Below are positions 42,339-51,817 of a stretch of DNA of 64,000 nt, piece after piece. Below the pieces are notes generated by a model, which saw only the letters and a program-made list of their open reading frames with translations, ran no database searches and was not told the origin of the DNA. Position 1 is the stretch's first letter. Every line of letters starts with the position of its first letter. The DNA is from Marinobacter sp. S6332 (GTDB taxonomy: Bacteria; Pseudomonadota; Gammaproteobacteria; Pseudomonadales; Oleiphilaceae): assembly GCF_023016045.1 (NCBI RefSeq), contig NZ_JALKAP010000004.1:124001-188000 (forward strand), read 5' to 3'. Made by a program: the position numbers and the translations under genes.

Positions 42339-45300
42339 ATGAAACTCCTTATAGACCTTCAGTGCTTGCAAACCAGCAGCCGCTATCGTGGTATTGGGCA
42401 TTACGTAAGTTCACTGGTTAAAATGCTGCTAGATGTTAACCGTAGCCGTCCTCAGCCGCACGACATCACATTGCTGTTTAATGGATATCACCCGGAACTG
42501 GTCGACAATATTCGCCAGCAGTGGGCGGGGATGCTTGAGAACGCTCAAATCCGAGTATTTCAGGCGCCCCCGGACACTGCTGAATCGGGTTGCCCGAATC
42601 AAGGTATTATTCGAGTGGGTGAGTATCTTCGTGAAGACTTTATCGCTCGTTTAAAGCCCGATTTCGTTCTAATTGGCTCTTTATTCGAGGGGATGACAGA
42701 CAATTACGTATGCGAAATACCACAGGCCCGACAATATTCAGTTGGGGTAATAGGCTACGACCTCATCCCGCTAATCAGTCCGGTGCAATATTTAGGCGAC
42801 CCGCTCATACACGAATGGTACTACCACAAGCTGAAAAGCTTGCAGCGGGCAGACGTCATTTTTGCCATATCAGAAAGTGCTCGGCAAGAGTTTGAAGACC
42901 ATTTGCCGCAGCGAGATTCCTCGGTCGTTACAATATCGTCGGCATGCGACGAGGGCTATCACCCCTTGGCTAGTCTTAGCGAGAGCGACAGCCTTGCTCT
43001 AACTGAACTCGGCATAACTAAGCGCTACATTTTATATAGTGGCGCTGCGGATGAGCGCAAGAACCTAAACGCTTTGCTGCGGGCCTTCAGCCAGTTGGAA
43101 AAACCTCTTAAGACAGATCTTGACTTGGTGTTGGTAGGCAAGTTTAGCGATGCCGATAGGGCCACGTTAAACCATTTTGCTGAGCAGCACGACATAATGC
43201 CAGCTCACATAATCTATACAGGCTTTATACCGCAACAAACACTAAACGTGCTCTATAACCAGTGCAGCGTGTTTGTATTCCCTTCAAAGCATGAAGGTTT
43301 CGGTCTGCCGGTGCTTGAGGCTATGACCTGCGGCGCCCCTGTACTTTGCGCTAACACCACCAGCCTGCCAGAAGTAATAGGTTTGGAAGCCGCTATGTTC
43401 GGCCCCAACGATACAAAGCGGCTGGCCAGCCTGATAACTCGAGTGCTAACGGAACCGCACTTCAGCGCGCAGCTGCGTGAGCACGGCTTGAAGCAGGCAA
43501 AAAAGTTCTGCTGGCGCAAAACCGCTGAAAAATTGCTGGGTCAAGTAGAACAAACCGTTGCACAATTTCAATCAACTGAGGTGACAGCCAGGCCCGATCG
43601 CATTACCCGACTGGCGGAACTGTGCATCAATTGGCAGCTAGAAGATCAAAGACTGCGGCAAATAGCTAACTGCTTAGCCTCTAATGACCTAACGCTAGAG
43701 CACCGGATGCCGGAAAGTAAGCGACATTGGCGCATTGAGGGTCCGTTTGATTCCAGTTACAGCCTTGCGCTGCTGAATCGAGAAGTTGCGCGTGGCCTTG
43801 CTGCCATAGGGCAGACCGTCAGTTTACACTCCACTGAAGGCCCAGGCGACTTCCTCCCCTCAGCGGAATTTTTGTCTAAAAACTCTGATTTAGCCCAAAT
43901 GGAAGCGCTTAGCCACCAAAGCAGCCTACACCCAGACATCGTTAGCCGGAACCTTTACCCCCCAAGGGTGCACGATATGGGCGCAGAGACCAGGTTGCTG
44001 CACTTATACGCTTGGGAAGAAACTGGCTTTCCGCAGGAATGGGTCGCAAATTTCAATCAACACCTTACCGGTCTTACTTGCTTGTCGGAGCACGTTAAAG
44101 AAGTGCTAATAAACAACGGCGTATGTTTGCCGATGGCAGTGAGCGGTTGCGGTGTAGATCACTGGGATCGTTTAGATGTTCAGGATTACACGCTCCCGGT
44201 AGCGCCAGGCTTCCGTTTTCTACATGTGTCTTCGTGCTTTCCTCGCAAAGGTATAGATGTTTTGTTACAAGCTTGGGGGGCTGCGTTCAGTCAGGGCCAG
44301 AATGTAACCTTGGTTATAAAAACTTTTGATAACCCCCACAATGACGTAGAGCAACGGTTGGCGGAATATCGCAGTGCTGACCCGAATTATCCTCGCGTTG
44401 TCATTATTAAGGACGACTTGCCGGATGGCCAACTGAAAAGTTTGTACCAGCAGTGTCGTGCGCTGGTAGCCCCAAGTAAAGCTGAAGGTTTCGGCCTACC
44501 ACTGGCGGAAGCCATGCTCAGCGGCTTGCCTGTTATCACGACCGGGTGGAGTGGGCAGATGGATTTTTGTGATAATAATACCGCCTGGTTAGTCCGGTTT
44601 GAGTTTGAACCAGCCGATACGCACTTTAAACTAAGCGACTCTTTATGGGCGAAGCCCAGTGCTGAGGATTTGGCCAGCCAAATGCAAGCCGTTTTCAGCG
44701 CTGATGCCGGCGACTTGCAAAAAAAGACCGCTTTGGCAGTAAGCCGTCTTCGCGAACACTTTAGCTGGGAACAGGTAGCGTTGCGACTTGCAAACCAAAC
44801 TGAAAGCATCATAAAGCGCCAGCAAAATGAAGATTTTAACAGGCCGCTGAACATTGGGTGGGTAAGCACGTTTAATCAACGCTGTGGCTTGGCAACCTAT
44901 TCGCAACACCTGATCGAGCAAAACCTTGAAGACAATATAACTATATTTGCCCCCCATACCAACGAAACCCAGAGTGAGGAAGCTAAGAACGCGAGAGTGG
45001 AGAGGTGTTGGGAGCTTGATGATAGTGACACGCTCGAAGGCTTAACCAAGCGCCTTTTGTCGGCAAAGTTGGATGCTGTCATTATCCAGATGAATTACTA
45101 CTTTTATGACTACGAGGCACTAATTCATCTGATCGCAACGTTGAAGCACCATGGCATCGTGGTGACAATCACCTTGCATTCCACCGCAGACCCGGAGCCC
45201 CGCAAGGCGCTTGTCAACCTCTATGCGGGTTTAGAACTAGCAGATCGTGTTGTGGTGCACACGGTTACCGATATCAACCGTTTGGCAGATATTGGTATAG

Positions 45301-45935
45301 TCAACAACGTAACCTTAATTCCCCATGGCGTCGCCAATATTGAGGTTGATACTGTCGATTGGCCGTTTGGTGACCGCGCCTGCATAGCCTCTTATGGCTT
45401 CGCGCTGCCTCATAAGGGGTTAGAGGAGTTGGTGGAAGCCTTCGCACAACTGCAAAAGCAGCATCCGGAGTTAGTGCTGCTATTGCTTAACGCCGAACAT
45501 CAGGCAACGGTGTCTGCAGAGTGTATTCAAAGCCTGCATCAGCGAATTGAAGCGTTGGGTTTGCAGGACGCTGTGATTACTGAACATCGGTTTTTGCCAG
45601 ACGCACAAAGCATGGGGCTTTTGCAGCATGCCACAGTAGTAGTGATGCCTTATCAAGATACGGGCGAGTCTTCCAGTGGTGCTGCCAAGATGGCTATAGC
45701 CTCAGGTCGGCCGGTACTGGTTACCCCGCTGCCCATCTTTTCTGATGTGGCGCCAGCAGTAGGTACTTTTAAAGGAACCAGTGTTAATTACATTAAAGAA
45801 GGGTTGTCGCAGGCACTATTGGGGCGTGGCTTGCCAGACCCAGAAGAAGCGCTTCGTTGGCGAGACGCGCGCGCATACCCTGTGGTCGCAAAGCGAACGT
45901 TCAACATGGTGCGTTCGCTTTGGATTAATAACTAA
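42339..45935 (+). CDS. Three-domain GT4-type glycosyltransferase
   Basis: A 1198-residue protein made of three GT-B units. Unit 1 (about 1-410) has KHEGFGLPVLEAMTCGAPV near residue 315. Unit 2 (about 450-830) has SKAEGFGLPLAEAMLSGLPV near 712; both keep the EX7E motif. Unit 3 (about 845-1198) has GESSSGAAKMAIASGRPVLV near 1108, a weaker motif. Such multi-domain enzymes, like WbdA or WbpY/WbpX-type mannan and rhamnan synthases, make repeating linkages in ABC-exported O-antigens. It ends the operon and overlaps the convergent small membrane protein gene by 11 bp. Confidence 0.9.
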   Translation: MKLLIDLQCLQTSSRYRGIGHYVSSLVKMLLDVNRSRPQPHDITLLFNGYHPELVDNIRQQWAGMLENAQIRVFQAPPDTAESGCPNQGIIRVGEYLREDFIARLKPDFVLIGSLFEGMTDNYVCEIPQARQYSVGVIGYDLIPLISPVQYLGDPLIHEWYYHKLKSLQRADVIFAISESARQEFEDHLPQRDSSVVTISSACDEGYHPLASLSESDSLALTELGITKRYILYSGAADERKNLNALLRAFSQLEKPLKTDLDLVLVGKFSDADRATLNHFAEQHDIMPAHIIYTGFIPQQTLNVLYNQCSVFVFPSKHEGFGLPVLEAMTCGAPVLCANTTSLPEVIGLEAAMFGPNDTKRLASLITRVLTEPHFSAQLREHGLKQAKKFCWRKTAEKLLGQVEQTVAQFQSTEVTARPDRITRLAELCINWQLEDQRLRQIANCLASNDLTLEHRMPESKRHWRIEGPFDSSYSLALLNREVARGLAAIGQTVSLHSTEGPGDFLPSAEFLSKNSDLAQMEALSHQSSLHPDIVSRNLYPPRVHDMGAETRLLHLYAWEETGFPQEWVANFNQHLTGLTCLSEHVKEVLINNGVCLPMAVSGCGVDHWDRLDVQDYTLPVAPGFRFLHVSSCFPRKGIDVLLQAWGAAFSQGQNVTLVIKTFDNPHNDVEQRLAEYRSADPNYPRVVIIKDDLPDGQLKSLYQQCRALVAPSKAEGFGLPLAEAMLSGLPVITTGWSGQMDFCDNNTAWLVRFEFEPADTHFKLSDSLWAKPSAEDLASQMQAVFSADAGDLQKKTALAVSRLREHFSWEQVALRLANQTESIIKRQQNEDFNRPLNIGWVSTFNQRCGLATYSQHLIEQNLEDNITIFAPHTNETQSEEAKNARVERCWELDDSDTLEGLTKRLLSAKLDAVIIQMNYYFYDYEALIHLIATLKHHGIVVTITLHSTADPEPRKALVNLYAGLELADRVVVHTVTDINRLADIGIVNNVTLIPHGVANIEVDTVDWPFGDRACIASYGFALPHKGLEELVEAFAQLQKQHPELVLLLLNAEHQATVSAECIQSLHQRIEALGLQDAVITEHRFLPDAQSMGLLQHATVVVMPYQDTGESSSGAAKMAIASGRPVLVTPLPIFSDVAPAVGTFKGTSVNYIKEGLSQALLGRGLPDPEEALRWRDARAYPVVAKRTFNMVRSLWINN

Positions 45936-46170
45936 TCAGTAGGATAAAACTAGCGCCAGCCAGTGCGCCGAGTGTGTTGGCGAGCATATCGTACCAGCAG
46001 AAGCCGGAGCCATAGAAGCTGTCCCAAACTTCTTTGCCGAGGCCAATCAATAAGGTTCCTACCAGCGCGGCCGTTAATCCAAGAGGTGAGGCGCAAAGAA
46101 CCAGCGCAGAGGATATGGCGAAGTGTTGTTGCTTGTCGCGTTCGCGCAACCGCTGCAAAAAGACAGCCAT
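45925..46170 (-). CDS. Small membrane protein, YfiM/VanZ-like
   Basis: An 81-residue protein with two or three hydrophobic helices. The pattern RDKQQHFAISSAL near residue 10, then GKEVWDSFYGSGFCWYDMLANTLGAL, matches the DKxxHF...KExxD...D-xxNxxG arrangement of YfiM-type (DUF2279) and VanZ-like proteins. The function is unknown. AAGGAAA precedes the ATG. It is convergent with the glycosyltransferase gene. Confidence 0.7.
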   Translation of the reverse strand: MAVFLQRLRERDKQQHFAISSALVLCASPLGLTAALVGTLLIGLGKEVWDSFYGSGFCWYDMLANTLGALAGASFILLISY

Positions 46171-46375
46171 GAAAGTTTCCTTGGTGTTGGGGATGAGGAT
46201 GAATGATAGCGCTCGCTGAGTGTGGTACCAAGCATAGCGGCAAACGTCCTGAAAATTAAGGCTGGCTGCACAGCAACTCTCTGTGTATTTGCCTGAAGGG
46301 AAATGTAACGTAATGTACGAAGGAGGGCTGTTTGTTGCGCTATATTAATATTTACAAAACTAGACCGTATCTCGA

Positions 46376-46405
46376 TTGACGTGGGCGTTGACACTGAGAT
46401 ATAAA
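46376..46405 (+). promoter_or_regulatory. Strong sigma70-like promoter of the surface-protein gene
   Basis: TTGACG (46376-46381) and TATAAA (46400-46405) are spaced by 18 bp. Transcription would start near 46412, giving a leader of about 280 bases before the ATG at 46695. Upstream sequence is AT-rich (TATATTAATATTTACAAAA), as in UP elements. Confidence 0.6.
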
Positions 46406-46411
46406 GGCCGC

Positions 46412-46694
46412 AGCTTGATATGAGCGTAACGGTTCAAAATTGAAATCAAAAGAGATTTCCTTGTCGCAAGCCCTAGAAGCTGCTACAGTTTTGAACGTTA
46501 AAAATTGTGGCCTTAGGCTTGATTGAATTCACAGTTTAAAGATCAGGCGTCTTTAAAACTGTATCTGAGATGTACTGGCTTCTTTGGGCGACCTAAGAAG
46601 AAGATGCATGTCAGGCAGGCATCGACGGATGCCATTGGCTAATGCCAAGCCTGAAATTGGTCGATTCGACTTAACTAATGGAGAATGAATAGTT
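46412..46694 (+). promoter_or_regulatory. Long structured 5' leader of the surface-protein mRNA
   Basis: Several helices can form in order. AACGGTTCAAAA (46428-46439) pairs with TTTTGAACGTT (46489-46499) with one bulge and encloses GAAATC/GATTTC (46442-46459). ACAGTTTAAAGA (46531-46542) pairs with TCTTTAAAACTGT (46550-46562). GGCATC/GATGCC lies at 46618-46633 and TTGGC/GCCAA at 46635-46648. GGAGA lies just upstream of the start codon. Long stable leaders are typical of S-layer mRNAs. With 46171-46375 (promoter region), this accounts for the 524-bp gene-free stretch. Confidence 0.55.
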
Positions 46695-49600
46695 ATGGCA
46701 ACTGTTAAAGAACAGGTTCAGCAGATTTACGTGGGCCTTCTAGGTCGCGCTGCGGATAAAGAAGGTCTGGACTACTGGGTTGGTGAAATCGAATCCGGTG
46801 CAATGACCATTGAGGAAGTGCGTTCTAATGCCGTCAACGAGCAGCCCGAAGGTCAGGCTATCTTCGACTCTGGCAAAACCCGTACAGAGATCGTGACAGC
46901 GCTGTATGAGAATCTTTTCGAGAAGACTCCGGACGCTACCGGCCTCGAATACTGGGTTAATGGCGATGGCGCTAGTGTAAATGCTGATCAGCTAGTTCTG
47001 GCTCTAATTAACGGTGCTGGTACAGCCGATGCTCAGGTGTTGGCTAACAAAGTCGAAGCTGCTCAGTACTACACCGACAATGCTGGTGCTACTGGCGAAG
47101 AGTTCCGTGACGATGCACGTGCGGCAGTTGAAGATGTTGATGGTGATTCTGCCTCTGTCGACGCTTCCAAGTCTGCGACTGACGCACTTGATCAGGAGCC
47201 TTCCGAGCCGACTGATCCTTCAGTTCCTGGCGAAAGCTTCATGCTCACTGAAGGTCGCGACGTTGTAACTGGTACTGCCGACGACGACACCTTTGTTGGT
47301 CTGGTTGGTCAGAACCAGGATGGTGCGATTTCCAACGCCCTGTCCACTGGCGACCGCATCGACGGTGGAACTGGTCGCGACACCATTGAAGCGACCATGA
47401 TTTTTGACAACGAAGTTGATATCGGTGGTAACAATGCACCGCGTCCGATTACCAACAGCGTTGAAGAAGTCTACATTGAGTCTCTGGAAAACGTGACCCT
47501 CGACGCCACCCGCATGGAAGACGTCGAAGAGTTCTGGTCCGACTTCAGCAGCGACGACCTGACTATCGAGAACATCAACATCCGTGGCGACAAGCTGGCC
47601 ATCACCAAGGACATCACCTTTGGTATCAAGGATGCGGAGCACAGCTCTGACTTCCACGCTCAGTTCGATACTGAAGCTCTGGTGGCTCAGGCCCCGGCGG
47701 CAACCGGTTCCCAACTGCGCATCAACCTGATGGACCTGGGTACCGAAGACAACCCCTTCCAGCCCGACGCGCCCCTGGGCCAGCTGAACGTGAACGGTTT
47801 CCGTTTCACCGTCGACGGTGTGCAGAAGGAAATCACTTCCGAAGAGATCGACGCGGCCAAGACCTACGCCGAGCTGTTCGCCGCCATCCAGAATGCCATC
47901 GCAGCCGCTGCGGCTGAAGATGAATCACTGGAAGGCCTGGAAGTAAGCCTGGAAGAAAACGGCTTCAACACTGCTCCGTTCGTTGCCCTGCTGGAAGACG
48001 GTAGCTCCACCGCGCAAATCGGTGACAGCATCGTGATCCGCGACGAAAACGGTCGCACTCTGGAAGGCACCCAGTTTGTACAGGAAGGTAACACCACCGA
48101 ATTTACCCTGTACGGCCGCTTCTCCGAAGAAGAGCCGGAGATCGTTGGCAACCTGATCGAGTCCAACCTGATTCTGGACAATGCCGGTCGCGGTTCTACC
48201 ATTGGTGACGTAAGCATCGGTGGTGCGTCCAACTCCAACGAAGGCGTTGAGAAAATCAACCTGGTGGTTGACCGCTCCTCTGCCATCAACTCCCTGAACG
48301 TTGGTGGCCTGGCGGAAGCCCAGGGTACTCGTGATCTGCAGGAAATCGAGCTGACCTCCACCGGTGCCGATGGCAGCCTGCGCATCAACAACTTGGAAGA
48401 CGTTCAGACGTTCAATGCCACCGGATTTGAAGGTGCCAATCTGGTACTGGGTACTCCGGCGTCAGACGGTGTCGACCTGCTGGACGCAGAAGATCACTAC
48501 TACAACACCAGTGATACCAATGCGACTATGTACATCGACATCGAAGGTGAAATTGATCCTGATCTCACCATCGGCACGTCTCAGGGCAACCTGGCGTCTG
48601 ACGCCAACTTCTCCCTGAACGTCACCACAGCAGGTGGTAACGACACCATCCACATCGACACGGCTGGCCAGCTCGGGATCGGGTCAAACGGCACCGCGTC
48701 TCAGTTCAACGATCACCTGAACCTGGGTAACGTCAACGTGAGCACTGGCGGTGGCGCAGATACTGTCGTCACACAGGGTTATGGTGTGGCTGATATTACC
48801 ACCGGCTCTGGTAACGACTGGATTCGCACGGATAATTCCGGCGACTTCGCCAAGTTCCTGCTCAACGGTGACCCGGCGGTATCCGGTGTTAACCCTGACC
48901 AGTGGGCTAACAGCCTGGTAGGTGATGGCAACACTGCCTACAACATGTTCAAGACCAAGGTCAAGGTTGAGTTCTTGGGCGTGGAGTCTGACTGGATCGA
49001 GATCGACAGCAGCAACTTCCGCACTACCGCCCGTCAGATCAATGACGCCATCAAGTCTGCGATCGACAATGACAACGAGCTGGCGAAGCTGCTGACTTAC
49101 GAAGATACCCGTAACGAGGGCCTGGTAATCGAGTCCCTGGTTGACCGTGTACTGGCTGCCGATGGCTCTGATTTCAATATCAGCTTCCTGGCACCGCGCA
49201 TGACCGATGGCACCAACGAAGAACTGGTTTCTGACGACTACGATGCCCAGTCAACCGTGAGCAATACCGAGCTGCAGGACGCGTGGGAAACCTACGTGAA
49301 CTCCACTTGGGGCGACGGTTCTAACTCCATCAACCCAGGCAACCCCTTCAACGGACTGAACGCTGAAGGCGATGTACTGAACACCATTGATGGCATTGTG
49401 GGTGGCCTGAACGGCGATGCCTACCTGACCGACGGTGCTCACCAGGACAATGCAGGCTTCAACTCTGGCGCTCTGACTCAAAACGTAGTCAATGCCGGCG
49501 CTGGGGACGACGTGATTGTTCTGAGTTCCAACACAGTTGGCGGCTTCGATACTGTGGTATTCGAAGGCAACTTTGGTCACGACACCATTGTGAACTTCAA

Positions 49601-50957
49601 CACTGACACCCTTGGCGGTACTTCCCGCGACGTGCTGGACTTCACCAGCTACCTGGACGCTGCTGCGAACGGCCGTGGTACCTCTGCTAACGCAGAAGAC
49701 AAAGTGGTTGATAAGTCGGTTCAGTACGACTTCATCGGTAACGTGGGCACGGCTGTTGGTGGTGCTGGCAACTTCGGTTACCACAACACCATTGCCATTC
49801 AGGACCTGAGTGCTCTGTGGGCCGACATCGGTACCAACAAGCCGGGCAACTTCTACGGCCTGACTCAGGACCAAGTGAAGGCGGCTCTGGAAGAGAACAA
49901 CCAGGGTACAGCTTACGATCAGGACGATGTTGGCATGACCTCTGTTCTGCTGGTTGCCAAAGACCAGGAGATCAACGAAGACGGCACTCTTGGTGCTAAC
50001 GTTGCCAACAAGGACGAAGCGATTGTGTATGTAGTACGCATCGCCTCTGTCGCTCAGAATGGTGACGTGACCTTCGAAGTGGCCGAGAAGGGCAGCTTCC
50101 AGCTGGCTAAAGCCTTCTCTGACCTGGACGATCTGGACGCAGCTGATTTCGCTGGCACTCCCGAAGCTGTCGCAGCCGAAGCAGCCATTGCTGAAAGCAT
50201 CGAAGACTATGCTACTGCAGACGTTGTGATCGACACAGCTGTGACAGACGTTACTGGCATCACCGCTGGTGACAACGTTCTGGTAACGGCTTCCGGTAGC
50301 CTCACTGCCGAAGCTGCTGACATCGTTGGTGCTGGCGCAGATGTCTACAACGGTGAAGGTGCGATCAACTTCGTGTCTGTAGCGACTGGCGAAGTTGCTG
50401 ATGTCAACACAGCTGTTGGCACCATGGGTGCGTCCTTGGACGTGACTGCACAAATTGCAGGCACCACAGGTGATCTGACTACCCTGAATGCCTCTGTTGA
50501 CACCCTGGACTTCGGTTTGGCGGATGTTACTGATGCAATCATCAGTACTGCTCAGCTGTCCAAAGTGGCCAATGAAGACGCTCAAGACGCGCTGACAGTC
50601 GGTGGTGTTGCCAATGCCGACGCACTGACAGCCACTGACGCCGTTGACACGTTCGACGTGTCTGGTCTGGCTAACGGTGACAGCGCAACGCTGAATGGTC
50701 TGGCTGCGCTTGATGCTATCGACGCAACAGGCACTGCCACATTCGCTACCGCTACCGATTCTGACACGAGCGATAATACAATCGGCACCGTAGACGGTGG
50801 CACTGATACTGGCACTGTAGATGCTACTGGTGAGTGGCAGCTTGCTACGGACACCGGTGTGCTGACTTACTTCGATGGCACTGCTACCGTTGAAGTTACT
50901 CTGACCGGCGTGTCTGATGTAACTGCTAATGGCACTGCAGTTCTTGAGATTGCCTAA
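46695..50957 (+). CDS. Large type I secreted surface (S-layer-like) protein, DUF4214 and RTX-like
   Basis: A 1420-residue, strongly acidic protein without cysteine. There is no Sec signal peptide. Residues about 5-150 hold two DUF4214 units (YVGLLGRAADKEGLDYWVGE, YENLFEKTPDATGLEYWVNG). Calcium-binding RTX-like turns appear near 225 (GGTGRDTI), 650 (TAGGNDTI) and 935 (GAGDDVIVL). The last about 260 residues are Ala/Thr/Asp/Val-rich repeats. These features match type I secreted S-layer proteins such as RsaA and large RTX adhesins. The codon set from about 47.4 kb on is narrow (CTG, AAC, GAC, ACC), as in highly expressed genes. The neighbouring type I apparatus, strong promoter, long leader and sapC support an S-layer role, which remains inference. 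Confidence 0.85.
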   Translation: MATVKEQVQQIYVGLLGRAADKEGLDYWVGEIESGAMTIEEVRSNAVNEQPEGQAIFDSGKTRTEIVTALYENLFEKTPDATGLEYWVNGDGASVNADQLVLALINGAGTADAQVLANKVEAAQYYTDNAGATGEEFRDDARAAVEDVDGDSASVDASKSATDALDQEPSEPTDPSVPGESFMLTEGRDVVTGTADDDTFVGLVGQNQDGAISNALSTGDRIDGGTGRDTIEATMIFDNEVDIGGNNAPRPITNSVEEVYIESLENVTLDATRMEDVEEFWSDFSSDDLTIENINIRGDKLAITKDITFGIKDAEHSSDFHAQFDTEALVAQAPAATGSQLRINLMDLGTEDNPFQPDAPLGQLNVNGFRFTVDGVQKEITSEEIDAAKTYAELFAAIQNAIAAAAAEDESLEGLEVSLEENGFNTAPFVALLEDGSSTAQIGDSIVIRDENGRTLEGTQFVQEGNTTEFTLYGRFSEEEPEIVGNLIESNLILDNAGRGSTIGDVSIGGASNSNEGVEKINLVVDRSSAINSLNVGGLAEAQGTRDLQEIELTSTGADGSLRINNLEDVQTFNATGFEGANLVLGTPASDGVDLLDAEDHYYNTSDTNATMYIDIEGEIDPDLTIGTSQGNLASDANFSLNVTTAGGNDTIHIDTAGQLGIGSNGTASQFNDHLNLGNVNVSTGGGADTVVTQGYGVADITTGSGNDWIRTDNSGDFAKFLLNGDPAVSGVNPDQWANSLVGDGNTAYNMFKTKVKVEFLGVESDWIEIDSSNFRTTARQINDAIKSAIDNDNELAKLLTYEDTRNEGLVIESLVDRVLAADGSDFNISFLAPRMTDGTNEELVSDDYDAQSTVSNTELQDAWETYVNSTWGDGSNSINPGNPFNGLNAEGDVLNTIDGIVGGLNGDAYLTDGAHQDNAGFNSGALTQNVVNAGAGDDVIVLSSNTVGGFDTVVFEGNFGHDTIVNFNTDTLGGTSRDVLDFTSYLDAAANGRGTSANAEDKVVDKSVQYDFIGNVGTAVGGAGNFGYHNTIAIQDLSALWADIGTNKPGNFYGLTQDQVKAALEENNQGTAYDQDDVGMTSVLLVAKDQEINEDGTLGANVANKDEAIVYVVRIASVAQNGDVTFEVAEKGSFQLAKAFSDLDDLDAADFAGTPEAVAAEAAIAESIEDYATADVVIDTAVTDVTGITAGDNVLVTASGSLTAEAADIVGAGADVYNGEGAINFVSVATGEVADVNTAVGTMGASLDVTAQIAGTTGDLTTLNASVDTLDFGLADVTDAIISTAQLSKVANEDAQDALTVGGVANADALTATDAVDTFDVSGLANGDSATLNGLAALDAIDATGTATFATATDSDTSDNTIGTVDGGTDTGTVDATGEWQLATDTGVLTYFDGTATVEVTLTGVSDVTANGTAVLEIA

Positions 50958-51005
50958 TCCCTCTCTCTGAGAAGGATGCCTGCCTCCGGGTAGGTTAACG
51001 CAAAG

Positions 51006-51036
51006 AACCCCCGGCTCCGGCCGGGGGTTTTTTATT
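51006..51036 (+). terminator. Strong intrinsic terminator after the surface-protein gene
   Basis: AACCCCCGGC-TCCG-GCCGGGGGTT is a perfect 10-bp stem followed by TTTTATTT. It lies 49 bp after the stop codon and only 19 bp before sapC, so sapC would be expressed by read-through or from a promoter further upstream. Confidence 0.9.
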
Positions 51037-51054
51037 TCTGACAGGAGACACACG

Positions 51055-51816
51055 ATGACCGAGTGGATCGCGTTATCCCGGACGACGCATGCCGGGCAAA
51101 CCTACAAGGCCCGAGAGGGCTATCAACACGCTGAAGGTCAAATGCTCGTGCCCGTACTGGTGGCGGAGCTGGCCAAAGTGCTCCCGCATTATGTCATTGG
51201 ATTCGTGAAGACGGAGGAAGGGCTGTCCCCGATGGCGGTGCTGGGTGTAGAAAAGGGCCAGAACCTGTATCTGCACCGGGACGGTCGCTGGCTGGCCAAA
51301 TACGTACCCGCATCGTTGCGAGGCTTTCCGTTCAATCTGGCGAAGGGGCAGGGTAAAGATAAAACCCTGGCGATCGCTTCGGAGCACCTTGGCGAGGGCG
51401 ACGTACCGTTGTTTGAAAATGGCGAGCCGTCGGAGTCGGTGGCCGAAATGCTGACATTTTTGGGTCAGCGCGTGCACAATCACGAACTCACTTTGCAGGC
51501 AACCAAAAGGCTGGAACAGGCCGGTGTTCTGACGGACTGGAACCTGGTGGTGCCCGTCGGAGAGGGCCACAAGCAACTTCGAGGCTTGAAAGGCATTGAT
51601 GAGCAAGCGCTTAACAACCTCGAGGATCGCGTGTTTGCCGGTTTGCGGGGTGCTCCGATACAGTTGGCTTACGCTCAAGTGTACTCCATGGCCCAGATCG
51701 ACCAGCTTACGCTGCGCTCGCAGCTCCATCAGAAGTGGGATTCCAATAGCAAGGAGGATGTGGATCTGGAAGACCTGTTCGGCGAAGATGACGACGATTT
51801 GAGTTTTAACTTCTGA
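51055..51816 (+). CDS. sapC: SapC family protein
   Basis: A 253-residue cytosolic protein. It has the SapC pattern: an N-terminal HAGQTYKAREGYQHAEGQMLVPVLVAEL, a middle GRWLAKYVPASLRGFPF, and a C-terminal AYAQVYSMAQIDQLTLRSQLHQ followed by an acidic tail (DVDLEDLFGEDDDDLSF). The family is named after a gene of the Campylobacter fetus S-layer locus and has no defined activity. Its position behind the S-layer-like gene fits. AGGAGA precedes the ATG. A tight junction (1 bp) links it to the next gene. Confidence 0.85.
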   Translation: MTEWIALSRTTHAGQTYKAREGYQHAEGQMLVPVLVAELAKVLPHYVIGFVKTEEGLSPMAVLGVEKGQNLYLHRDGRWLAKYVPASLRGFPFNLAKGQGKDKTLAIASEHLGEGDVPLFENGEPSESVAEMLTFLGQRVHNHELTLQATKRLEQAGVLTDWNLVVPVGEGHKQLRGLKGIDEQALNNLEDRVFAGLRGAPIQLAYAQVYSMAQIDQLTLRSQLHQKWDSNSKEDVDLEDLFGEDDDDLSFNF

Positions 51817-51817
51817 C

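Noticed and set aside
49251..51053. A 600-residue minus-strand frame opposite the surface-protein gene
   Set aside because: It is a shadow produced by the narrow codon set of the plus-strand gene. Its sequence is Ser/Val/Cys-rich without any recognisable domain, and it would be antisense to a well-supported gene.
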